Shown in pieces: positions 1-5,616 of a stretch of 9,027 bases of DNA (its first letter is position 1; every line of letters begins with the position of its first letter). The position numbers and the translations under genes were made by a program. Source of the DNA: Bacteroidales bacterium (GTDB lineage: Bacteria; Bacteroidota; Bacteroidia; Bacteroidales; UBA932); assembly GCA_021443605.1 (NCBI GenBank), contig JABUTQ010000078.1, positions 1 through 9,027 on the forward strand, read 5' to 3'. The notes under the pieces were generated by a model that made no database searches, was not told the origin of the DNA, and worked only from the letters and a program-made list of their open reading frames with translations.

Positions 1-176
1 CGATTGGTACCTGCGCCCATCACGCCGCGCAAGCCGCCCGTACCAAATTCAAGGGTCCTGTAAAATGCATCTTCAAGAAGTTTCTCATCCCCTTCCATCA
101 TTTTTTTGACCTCTTCACGGGTCTGAACATCAAATGCTTCACTCAACCACGAAGCAGCAACTTTTTTGTAGTCCAT
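1..176 (-). CDS. Phosphoglucomutase/phosphomannomutase family protein, N-terminal part (cut by window edge)
   Basis: Translating the minus strand from the ATG at 176-174 gives an open frame of 58 codons that runs off the window. It begins MDYKKVAASWLSEAF and reaches FGTGGLRGVMGAGTNR. The FGTGGLRG(I/V)MG segment is the N-terminal signature of the alpha-D-phosphohexomutase superfamily, in the phospho-sugar mutase form of nearly 600 residues common in Bacteroidota. Such enzymes interconvert hexose 1- and 6-phosphates in the cytoplasm, feeding glycogen, nucleotide sugars and glycolysis. The catalytic phosphoserine loop and metal site lie outside the window, so the substrate cannot be decided between glucose and mannose phosphate. 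The start is supported by the upstream -7 element at 218-225 and the lack of an earlier in-frame ATG with a plausible leader. No Shine-Dalgarno is visible. The family is confident, the exact enzyme less so. Confidence 0.85.
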   Translation of the reverse strand, partial: MDYKKVAASWLSEAFDVQTREEVKKMMEGDEKLLEDAFYRTLEFGTGGLRGVMGAGTN

Positions 177-217
177 AATGATATGTTTTTAATTGATTAT
201 CCGATGATGTATCCTCA

Positions 218-248
218 CAAAGATAATAAAAAAAATTCTGCAACTCAA
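218..248 (-). promoter_or_regulatory. Bacteroidota-type promoter of the phosphohexomutase gene
   Basis: On the minus strand TATCTTTG (225-218) matches the -7 consensus TAnnTTTG. A TTG (248-246) lies 20 bases upstream as a possible -33 element. The element is about 40 bases before the ATG. The -33 part lies inside the hairpin of the upstream gene's terminator. The match is direct; activity is inferred. Confidence 0.6.
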
Positions 249-261
249 CAAGCTGCAGAAT
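228..261 (-). terminator. Intrinsic terminator of the aquaporin gene
   Basis: Read on the minus strand, ATTCTGCA (261-254) pairs perfectly with TGCAGAAT (242-235). A mismatch and two further pairs follow, around a 5-base loop. The stem is followed directly by eight T (235-228), and the T run is clear only on the minus strand. It starts 25 bases after the aquaporin stop codon, the right place for a rho-independent terminator. Confidence 0.8.
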
Positions 262-285
262 CTTTTAAATTTTTGTAAAAGGATT

Positions 286-948
286 TTACTTTTCGGCACC
301 GATAACTTTCCAAACGCCTGCTGCAAGGATTGCACCTACGAAAGGTCCTACGATGAAGGCCCAAAGCTGGCTGAGAGCGTCACCACCCTGGAAAACTGCA
401 GGAGCGATTGAACGTGCAGGGTTAACTGAAGTTCCTGTGTAGTGGATACCTACAAGGTGGATGAGAATCAAGGAGAGACCGATTGCAAGGCCAGCAAAGT
501 TGCCTGCACCCTTCTTTGAATCTGTAGTACCAAGAACTACGAGCACGAATACGAAAGTGAGGATAATCTCAATGACACAAGCAACGCCGGCACCTTCAGC
601 GCAAGCATTGGCACCTGTTGTAGTACCATCTGCACCAAGCATTTGTACCATTCCATAGAGAACTGCTGAGCCGAGGAATGCACCGATTACCTGGAAAATC
701 ATATACATTGCGGCATCTTTGCCTGTAATTCTACCTGTGAGGAGGCAACCCAATGTGATGGCGGGATTGATATGGCAACCTGAAATGCCACCGATTGTGT
801 AAGCCATTGCCACTACTGCAAGACCGAATGCAGCTGCTGTTCCGATTACTGAAGCGGGGTCAACGCCACAGTTGAGGCTGACTGCTGTTCCGCAGCCCAT
901 AAGTACGAGCACCATTGTGCCGAACATTTCTGCCAAATACTTCTTCAT
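286..948 (-). CDS. aqpZ: Aquaporin Z-type water channel
   Basis: An integral inner-membrane protein of 220 residues in the MIP/aquaporin family, normal length for AqpZ. It carries the two half-helix motifs of the pore, NPA at 61-63 (in GCHINPAITLG) and NPARS at 176-180, each in one half of the duplicated three-helix fold. The selectivity-filter residues that line up with E. coli AqpZ are Phe41, His164, Thr173 and Arg179, the water-selective set. Glycerol facilitators have a smaller, non-His residue at the second position, so water transport is the best call over GlpF. The ATG at 948 starts directly with MKKYLAEMFGT, the usual AqpZ beginning. It is a single-gene unit: it has its own -7 element upstream (987-994), lies 55 bases after the asparagine synthetase stop, and ends at a clear terminator. 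Role: fast osmotic water exchange. Confidence 0.95.
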   Translation of the reverse strand: MKKYLAEMFGTMVLVLMGCGTAVSLNCGVDPASVIGTAAAFGLAVVAMAYTIGGISGCHINPAITLGCLLTGRITGKDAAMYMIFQVIGAFLGSAVLYGMVQMLGADGTTTGANACAEGAGVACVIEIILTFVFVLVVLGTTDSKKGAGNFAGLAIGLSLILIHLVGIHYTGTSVNPARSIAPAVFQGGDALSQLWAFIVGPFVGAILAAGVWKVIGAEK

Positions 949-986
949 TTTAAATTAAAATAATGTTACGTTAAATTTCTGTCGCG

Positions 987-994
987 CAAAAGTA
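987..994 (-). promoter_or_regulatory. Candidate -7 element for the aquaporin gene
   Basis: TACTTTTG on the minus strand (994-987) fits TAnnTTTG and lies 38 bases before the aquaporin ATG. No good -33 TTG/TTTG is seen at the usual distance. Directly upstream is an A/T-only inverted repeat (AGTAAA 991-996 with TTTACT 1003-1008) overlapping the asparagine synthetase stop, too weak to call a terminator. Confidence 0.45.
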
Positions 995-1003
995 AAAAAA
1001 AAT

Positions 1004-2674
1004 TTACTTATTGTATGCATTTTCGTGGACACCTTTAACGGCACGGCCACTGGGATCGTTCAAATTCTTGAAAGAGGCATCCCATGCCAGAGCCTCGGCG
1101 GTAGAGCAAGCGACACTCGGCACACTGGGCACGCAACGGGCAGCACTCTCACTCGGAAAATGCTCTTCGAAGATGGAACGGTAATAATATTCCTCTTTGT
1201 TCATCGGAGTGTTTATGGGGAATCGCTCTGCTGCGTGGGCCATCTGCTCGTCTGTTACGGCCGCTGCAGTAACCGATTTGAGCGTGTCTATCCAGCTGTA
1301 GCCGACGCCGTCGCTGAACTGCTCCTTCTGACGCCAGGCGACACTCTCGGGAAGAAGGTCACAAAACGCTTCGCGGACAATTTTCTTTTCAATAACATTG
1401 CCGGGGCACATCTTTGCCTCCGGATTGAGACGCATCGCCACGTCGAGGAACTCCTTGTCGAGGAACGGCACACGTCCTTCCACTCCCCAGGCGCACAACG
1501 ACTTGTTTGCTCTCAGGCAGTCATAGAGATGGAGCTTGCCAAGCTTGCGAACAGTCTCCTCGTGAAAATCTTTTGCGGTAGGAGCCTTGTGGAAATATAG
1601 ATAGCCGCCAAACACTTCGTCGGCACCTTCTCCACTGAGCACCATCTTGATTCCCATGCTCTTGATAACCCTTGCGAGAAGATACATCGGAGTGGATGCA
1701 CGAACAGTCGTAACATCGTATGTTTCAATATAATAAATCACATCACGGATGGCATCAAGCCCCTCCTCTATCGTGTAATTAATCTCGTGATGGACAGTGC
1801 CGATATGCTCGGCAACCTCGCGTGCTTTCAGAAGGTCGGGCGCATTCTTCAACCCCACGGCAAACGAGTGGAGCTGAGGCCACCAGGCATCCTTTGTACT
1901 GTCTGTCTCTACACGCTTTGCCGAATATTTCTTGGCAATGGCAGAAATGACAGAACTGTCAAGACCGCCTGAGAGAAGCACTCCGTAAGGCACGTCACTC
2001 ATCAGCTGACGCTTAACCGCAGACTCCAGAGCTTCACGAAGCTCGTTCTTGTCTGCTCGGTTGTCCTTCACGGCATCATATTCACTCCAATCGCGATTGT
2101 ACCATTTTACAAGTTTCCCCTCACTTCCAAGATAATAATGCCCCGGAAGGAACGGCTCAAACTCTTCGCAAAAACCTTCAAGAGCTTTCAACTCGCTGGC
2201 ACAATAGACTTTACCGTCACTATCCCTGCCGATGTAGAGAGGGATAACACCGATTGGATCCCTTGCGATGAGGAAATCGTCTTTCTCCTCGTCATAAAGG
2301 GCGAACGCGAAGATGCCGCTCAAGTCTTCAAGGAAATTTACCCCTTTCTCGCGATAGAGGGCCAGAATCACCTCACAATCACTGCCCGTGGAGAATTTAT
2401 ATTTTCCGGCAAAACGGTTTCGGATATCACGATGATTGTATATTTCACCGTTGACGGCAAGAATCTGTTTTCTGTCTTCGCTGAACAGGGGCTGACCACC
2501 ACTTTGGGGATCGACGATTGAAAGCCTTTCGTGTGCAAGTATGGCGCTCTTTCCCACGTAGATACCACTCCAGTCCGGCCCTCTGTGTCTGAGTTTTCTC
2601 GACATCTCAAGGGCTTTTTTGCGAAAGTCGGAACTCTGTCCGCTTATGTTAAAAATACCTGCAATTCCGCACAT
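1004..2674 (-). CDS. asnB: Asparagine synthetase B, glutamine-hydrolysing
   Basis: A cytoplasmic enzyme that makes asparagine from aspartate, glutamine and ATP, releasing AMP, pyrophosphate and glutamate. At 556 residues it matches the usual length of bacterial AsnB (about 554). The N-terminal glutaminase domain (about 1-190) has the Ntn nucleophile Cys2 after the start Met (MCGIAGIF) and glutamine-binding Arg49, Asn75 with NGE, and Asp99 in GSD. The C-terminal synthetase domain has the pyrophosphate loop SGGLDSS at 235-241, LSGEGADEVFGGY at 346-358 and the conserved GVEGRVPFLD at 397-406. The tail (CVPSVPSVACSTAEALAWD, then DPSGRAVKGVH) is also typical of the family. The start is fixed because Cys2 must become the N-terminus. 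It appears to be transcribed alone from the promoter at 2719-2748. No catalytic residue is missing. The long plus-strand frames opposite it are shadows. Confidence 0.97.
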   Translation of the reverse strand: MCGIAGIFNISGQSSDFRKKALEMSRKLRHRGPDWSGIYVGKSAILAHERLSIVDPQSGGQPLFSEDRKQILAVNGEIYNHRDIRNRFAGKYKFSTGSDCEVILALYREKGVNFLEDLSGIFAFALYDEEKDDFLIARDPIGVIPLYIGRDSDGKVYCASELKALEGFCEEFEPFLPGHYYLGSEGKLVKWYNRDWSEYDAVKDNRADKNELREALESAVKRQLMSDVPYGVLLSGGLDSSVISAIAKKYSAKRVETDSTKDAWWPQLHSFAVGLKNAPDLLKAREVAEHIGTVHHEINYTIEEGLDAIRDVIYYIETYDVTTVRASTPMYLLARVIKSMGIKMVLSGEGADEVFGGYLYFHKAPTAKDFHEETVRKLGKLHLYDCLRANKSLCAWGVEGRVPFLDKEFLDVAMRLNPEAKMCPGNVIEKKIVREAFCDLLPESVAWRQKEQFSDGVGYSWIDTLKSVTAAAVTDEQMAHAAERFPINTPMNKEEYYYRSIFEEHFPSESAARCVPSVPSVACSTAEALAWDASFKNLNDPSGRAVKGVHENAYNK

Positions 2675-2718
2675 AATTAATTTAAGTTATAATTTGAAAT
2701 GTATGACAAAATGGGCTG

Positions 2719-2748
2719 CAAATTTAGCATTTTCAACGATATATCAAA
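2719..2748 (-). promoter_or_regulatory. Bacteroidota-type promoter of asnB
   Basis: On the minus strand TTTG (2748-2745) is followed after 18 bases by TAAATTTG (2726-2719), a full match to the -33 TTTG and -7 TAnnTTTG consensus. It lies 44 bases before the asnB ATG. The 8-base palindrome GATATATC (2738-2745) overlaps the -33 element and could be part of an operator, which is inference. Confidence 0.65.
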
Positions 2749-2791
2749 TATTATTTTTTGATTGTCAAGCAGATAACGATGTTATATCAAA
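2735..2791. repeat. Imperfect direct repeat upstream of asnB (candidate operator pair)
   Basis: AACGAT directly followed by ATATCAAA (2735-2748) recurs as AACGAT, GTT, ATATCAAA (2775-2791). The AACGAT halves are exactly 40 bases apart, about four helical turns. The first copy covers the asnB -33 element. An inverted ATCGTT also occurs at 2870-2875. In AT-rich DNA some of this can be chance; a regulator-binding role is inference. Confidence 0.35.
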
Positions 2792-2926
2792 AAAATATTT
2801 TTAGCCATTTCTTTCAATTCGTTTGAAAAACATTCAAAAATCTTGAGATATGATTAAAAAGTGTAACCTATCGTTCTCACAAAAGCACAAAGGATAATCT
2901 TTTAGATGCCTAAGCGCCGATTTTTT

Positions 2927-2962
2927 TTTGAAAAAAAAAAAAAAAAATTGTTGTTACATTTG
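2927..2962 (+). promoter_or_regulatory. Promoter of the C10 peptidase unit, with over-long A-filled spacer
   Basis: TACATTTG (2955-2962) fits the -7 consensus TAnnTTTG and lies 57 bases before the peptidase ATG. The nearest TTTG upstream is at 2927-2930, giving a spacer of 24 bases, longer than the roughly 19-20 usual in Bacteroides promoters. Most of the spacer is a run of A. The -7 match is direct; the -33 assignment is inference. Confidence 0.55.
2931..2947. repeat. Homopolymer A17 tract inside the C10 promoter
   Basis: Nine T (2921-2929), one G, then seventeen consecutive A (2931-2947). Mononucleotide runs of this length are prone to slipped-strand change during replication and also to sequencing error. 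Its place between the candidate -33 and -7 elements means that length changes would alter promoter spacing. Confidence 0.9.
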
Positions 2963-3019
2963 CGAGGGAACATGCATCTATATATGTAGAATAACCTTCT
3001 AAACATAAAATATTCTATC

Positions 3020-4177
3020 ATGAAACGTTTTTTTTATTTGCTGTTATTCGTAACAGTTTGTAGTTGCTCCGAACGTGATATTGATATCCCTTCGGATGGC
3101 TTATGTGCTAAAGGTATTGAAACCAAAGCAAATGAATCTTATTCTGAATTTTACACTGAGAAAGAGATTTCTGAAAAGGTTTCTAAGTTGTTTGAATCGG
3201 AGATTCAGGTTTCCGATATAACGTTGGTTCAAGGAAATTCTCAAAAAAGCTCTTACTATCTTGTAGAATTTTCTTCCTCTGATGGCAACAGCGGTTATAG
3301 TGCGTATCCCGCTTTCAAGAAAATTGATGAACCTTTGTGCTTCGTTGAAAATGGTTCTGTCCAAGATACAGTTTTCATTGAGCCTCTCAAAATGTTCTTT
3401 CAGGGAATTGAAGACTATTTATCATTAAAAGTTAAACAAACGGAGGAAGACACTATCCCTGTAACAAAGTCACTTCCTGATTTACCGAGCGATGGCACAA
3501 TAATAGATTCATACACAATAATCACGCAAGATACATTGCTCAAGACTTGCCCTGTGAATTGGGGACAATGTGCTCCCTTAGGGGCTAATATTTCTGATGA
3601 TAGGGGTTATTGTTCGGTCGTAGCAGTTGCACAAACAATGGCTTTCCACCAAAGAGCCTTTAAACAGATTGTTTCCCAAACCGATTGGCCGAGTATGATA
3701 AGTGGACAAAGGAACGATATCGTGGCTTGTCTTGGCTATGAGCTGCACCAAGATTTGTACTACCTGGGGACTCTTATTCCCCCATTGCCTACAAGGGTCG
3801 TTGATGTCTTCAATAATAACAATTATGACGCAGATAGTCATTCCGGGTTCAATGCATCAAGTGTTGTTGAATATATGGAAGATGGACCAGTAATTTTATT
3901 GGGCTTTTACCAAAATGCCGTGACAAATCCAGGTACAGGACATTATTGGATTGCAGATGGATGCCGAACAACTACTGTAACTATAATCAATGTTTATGAA
4001 CGGGATTGGAATGGAGAAACGATTCAATACGAAGGTGTTGGCAATGAATATGTAAGTCGCGTATTTCATTATAACTGGGGATGGTCCGGTTCCTCTAATG
4101 GATGGTTCAATAGTGGCGTATTCCAGCCGGATGAAAATAATTACAACAATAATATGAATATGATACACGTTCAATAA
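3020..4177 (+). CDS. Predicted lipoprotein cysteine peptidase, family C10 (streptopain/interpain-like), with propeptide
   Basis: A 385-residue exported protease. The N-terminus is a signal peptide ending in a lipobox-like V-C-S-C, so lipidation at Cys16 is likely, placing the enzyme on the envelope or cell surface. Residues about 43-148 look like a C10 propeptide of the Spi/I69 type (YYLVEFSSSDGNSGYSAYP, then EPLCFVENGS), which in this family folds and silences the enzyme until cleavage. The core (about 160-385) has the C10 landmarks in order: Cys198 in GYCSVVAVAQTMAFH (family form GCVATAxAQxMxYH), His308 in GTGHYWIADG (family form GHAWVIDG), and Asn352-Trp353 in FHYNWGWSGSSNGWF. All catalytic residues are thus present, but surrounding motifs are divergent. 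Such enzymes degrade host proteins in streptococci and Prevotella; the substrate here is unknown. It is first in a two-gene unit and is visibly more AT-rich than its neighbours: 3121-3180 is 30% GC by hand count. Family call is good; function is inference. Confidence 0.85.
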   Translation: MKRFFYLLLFVTVCSCSERDIDIPSDGLCAKGIETKANESYSEFYTEKEISEKVSKLFESEIQVSDITLVQGNSQKSSYYLVEFSSSDGNSGYSAYPAFKKIDEPLCFVENGSVQDTVFIEPLKMFFQGIEDYLSLKVKQTEEDTIPVTKSLPDLPSDGTIIDSYTIITQDTLLKTCPVNWGQCAPLGANISDDRGYCSVVAVAQTMAFHQRAFKQIVSQTDWPSMISGQRNDIVACLGYELHQDLYYLGTLIPPLPTRVVDVFNNNNYDADSHSGFNASSVVEYMEDGPVILLGFYQNAVTNPGTGHYWIADGCRTTTVTIINVYERDWNGETIQYEGVGNEYVSRVFHYNWGWSGSSNGWFNSGVFQPDENNYNNNMNMIHVQ

Positions 4178-4193
4178 TTAAAAACTCACTACC

Positions 4194-4691
4194 ATGAAAA
4201 AGTTTTTTATTACCCTCGTAAGTGTGCTGGCTTTTACAACTGCTGCATCTGCACAGGATTACCTTACCCCTCAAGGCTCTTTCATTGCCAGTATAGGTTT
4301 CAACTTCGGAATGAATCCGGCTTCATCGGCTGGATTCGGATATGATTTTGGAGGCGTTTTGGAGTATTGCTTTTATTCAAAGGGGCACTCTTCATTCGGT
4401 GTAGCTGCTTCAGTGTGTGGAATCCCTTTCCAAAACCACGAAACAAAAGAAAGAATGACCTCAATTATCGCAATGCCGCAAGTGAGCTATCATTATGGAT
4501 TGTCACAAAACTGGGACTTATATGCAAAAGGGGGCGTAGGCTGCTCGTGGATAATCTCAGACAAAAGCACAAAAGCGAGCGTGTATCCCGAAATTGCAAT
4601 CGGTACAAGGGTTAGAATATACAAACCGCTTTGTTTCTTCGTTGAGTTGGGCTTCCCGTACGGATCGGTAGGCCTAAGTCTGTTGTTTTAA
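4194..4691 (+). CDS. Small secreted beta-rich protein, probable outer-membrane barrel, partner of the C10 peptidase gene
   Basis: A 165-residue protein that I cannot assign to a named family. It starts with a clear Sec signal peptide (MKKFFITLVSVLAFTTAASA, cleavage before Gln21), leaving about 145 residues. The mature part is rich in Gly and aromatic residues in alternating patterns (for example FIASIGFNFG, VSYHYGLSQNWDLYAKGGVGC, CFFVELGF). It ends in Phe (SVGLSLLF), the usual last residue of outer-membrane barrels. About eight strands are plausible, as in small OmpX/OmpW-like barrels. It begins 16 bases after the C10 stop with no promoter between, so it is almost surely co-transcribed. Some C10 and C47 peptidases are paired with small beta-barrel inhibitors, so an inhibitor or surface partner is an alternative, but the exported, Phe-ending form favours a membrane barrel. 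Four cysteines (59, 75, 117, 147) are unusual for such a protein. Confidence 0.75.
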   Translation: MKKFFITLVSVLAFTTAASAQDYLTPQGSFIASIGFNFGMNPASSAGFGYDFGGVLEYCFYSKGHSSFGVAASVCGIPFQNHETKERMTSIIAMPQVSYHYGLSQNWDLYAKGGVGCSWIISDKSTKASVYPEIAIGTRVRIYKPLCFFVELGFPYGSVGLSLLF

Positions 4692-4724
4692 GCATAACTC
4701 CATACAGATTTACGGAATATAGCG

Positions 4725-4755
4725 AAGGGGCTGCCGATTGATTCGGTGGTCCCTT
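4725..4755 (+). terminator. Stem-loop terminator of the C10 unit
   Basis: AAGGGGCTGCCGA (4725-4737) pairs over 13 positions with 4743-4755 around the 5-base loop TTGAT, using three G-U pairs. It begins 34 bases after the upstream stop and is followed by TTTGTCATTT. On the minus strand the G-U pairs become A-C mismatches, so the hairpin fits a plus-strand transcript. The T run is weak, so termination may be partial. Confidence 0.6.
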
Positions 4756-4766
4756 TGTCATTTATG

Positions 4767-5162
4767 TCAATTGTAAAGTCTCCGAGCTATGATTGGGAGC
4801 ACTTCTATGTCGGCGGGGAGCCATGCGACACTTTCCAGATTGTCTGCACTGAGCCAGCGGGCGGCCTCATGCTCTTTCAGTTCCAGTTTTCCGTTGAGCA
4901 CGGTGCAGAAATAGCAGTGCATCGTAAGATGAAATGTAGGATAGTCATACTCAATGGTGTGTATAAAACTATCCACACTGATTTCCGTATCCAATTCCTC
5001 CCAAATTTCCCTCATGAGAGCCTCTTCCCGACTCTCCCCCGCTTCCATCTTGCCACCCGGAAATTCCCAATAATCCTTGTATTCACCATAGCCGCGCTGC
5101 GTGGCGAAAATCTCCCCATTATCATTGAGAATTACTGCAGCTACAACTTCGATTCGTTTCAT
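4767..5162 (-). CDS. MutT-like Nudix hydrolase, (deoxy)nucleoside triphosphate pyrophosphohydrolase
   Basis: A cytoplasmic 131-residue Nudix protein, like MutT in length. The Nudix box is at 37-59 (G37, E43, R51, E52, E55, E56; core REIWEELDTE). It matches GX5EX7REUXEEXGU except that the late Gly is Asp58, a form I associate with Bacteroidota MutT-like proteins. GGKMEAGE and the preceding YWEFPGG are typical of enzymes that remove pyrophosphate from oxidised nucleotides such as 8-oxo-dGTP. That substrate is inferred, and CTP or other triphosphates are possible. I chose the ATG at 5162 because the protein then begins MKRIEVVAAV as in the family and starts 4 bases after the upstream stop. An in-frame ATG at 5189 would add nine residues and overlap the phosphatase gene by 23 bases. 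It is the last gene of a minus-strand operon with no good terminator behind it. Confidence 0.88.
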   Translation of the reverse strand: MKRIEVVAAVILNDNGEIFATQRGYGEYKDYWEFPGGKMEAGESREEALMREIWEELDTEISVDSFIHTIEYDYPTFHLTMHCYFCTVLNGKLELKEHEAARWLSADNLESVAWLPADIEVLPIIARRLYN

Positions 5163-5166
5163 CTCA

Positions 5167-5607
5167 TCAATTATTGCGAAATTCATCAATCAGAAGGCGG
5201 CATCCTTCAACGACATCATTATATGTGATCTTGAAATCTCCTGTGTACCAGGGATCTGCAATATCCCTGTCCAATAACGTGCGTACTTTATCCATTCCCC
5301 GCTTATCGAGAATATGCGACAACAATCGGAGATTGCTGTGATCCATAGCAAGAATCAAATCAAAATCGTGACCATCTGAAATGGTGATTCTTTTGGCAGA
5401 ATGACCATCGCAAGAAATTCCGTGCCTTGCCAATTCCGCTCTTGCCGGGGGATAGACGGGATTGCCAATCTCCTCGTAACTGACAGCCCTTGACTCAATA
5501 ACGGAAAAAACTGAAGCCAGCCCCTCCTTTTGCACCATATCCTTGAAAATGAACTCCGCCATCGGGCTGCGGCAGATGTTTCCGTGACAGACAAAAAGCA
5601 CCTTCAT
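5167..5607 (-). CDS. Low-molecular-weight protein tyrosine phosphatase
   Basis: A cytoplasmic 146-residue phosphatase of the LMW-PTP (arsenate-reductase-like) fold, normal in length. The P-loop CHGNICRS starts at residue 7: Cys7 is the nucleophile and Arg13 binds phosphate. The general acid is Asp118 in DPWYTGDF, followed by the usual DVVEGCRLLIDEF C-terminus. In bacteria such enzymes often oppose tyrosine kinases that control polysaccharide export, but no kinase or capsule gene lies in the window, so the substrate is unknown. The arsenate reductases of this fold have different spacing and cysteine sets, so phosphatase is the better call. Start at 5607 (MKVLFVCHGNIC) is typical. It begins 9 bases after the deacetylase stop and ends just before the Nudix gene, within one operon. 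Confidence 0.93.
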   Translation of the reverse strand: MKVLFVCHGNICRSPMAEFIFKDMVQKEGLASVFSVIESRAVSYEEIGNPVYPPARAELARHGISCDGHSAKRITISDGHDFDLILAMDHSNLRLLSHILDKRGMDKVRTLLDRDIADPWYTGDFKITYNDVVEGCRLLIDEFRNN

Positions 5608-5616
5608 ATCAAGCTG

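Larger units (their letters stand above)
2675..3019. other. AT-rich 345-base intergenic region between divergent asnB and the C10 peptidase gene
   Basis: No gene is supported here; frames are short and lack family resemblance. It holds the asnB promoter (2719-2748), an imperfect direct repeat (2735-2748 and 2775-2791) and the C10 promoter with its adenine run (2927-2962). It also has three alternately complementary six-base arms: TTTCAA 2812-2817, TTGAAA 2823-2828 and TTCAAA 2833-2838. The middle arm can pair with the first perfectly or, shifted one base (TTTGAA 2822-2827), with the third. The stretch 2840-2920 shows nothing I can name. Confidence 0.6.

Noticed and set aside
1025..1600. 191-codon open frame on the plus strand opposite asnB
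   Set aside because: It lies wholly antisense to a clear asnB, has no recognisable domain, and follows from the codon bias of the real gene; the other frames opposite or inside asnB (such as 2138-2521) were dismissed likewise.
2921..2947. T9-G-A17 as an intrinsic terminator
   Set aside because: No GC-bearing stem precedes the T run on either strand; CCTAAGCGCC does not self-pair.
2972..2989. Five-codon reading frame (M-H-L-Y-M-stop) in the C10 leader as a regulatory leader peptide
   Set aside because: Too short to tell from chance, no ribosome site or amino-acid bias that suggests attenuation, and it begins almost at the predicted transcription start.
2675..3019. Riboswitch or CRISPR array in the long intergenic region
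   Set aside because: No regularly spaced repeats with unique spacers and no known riboswitch core could be recognised; only short AT-rich repeats are present.
5163..5189. Longer start for the Nudix gene (ATG at 5189)
   Set aside because: It would overlap the phosphatase gene by 23 bases and add a segment that does not match the family; the inner ATG at 5162 gives the usual MKRIEVVAAV start.
4746..5228. 160-codon open frame on the plus strand opposite the Nudix gene
   Set aside because: The minus-strand frame has a full Nudix box; this one has no family features and starts in the terminator hairpin.
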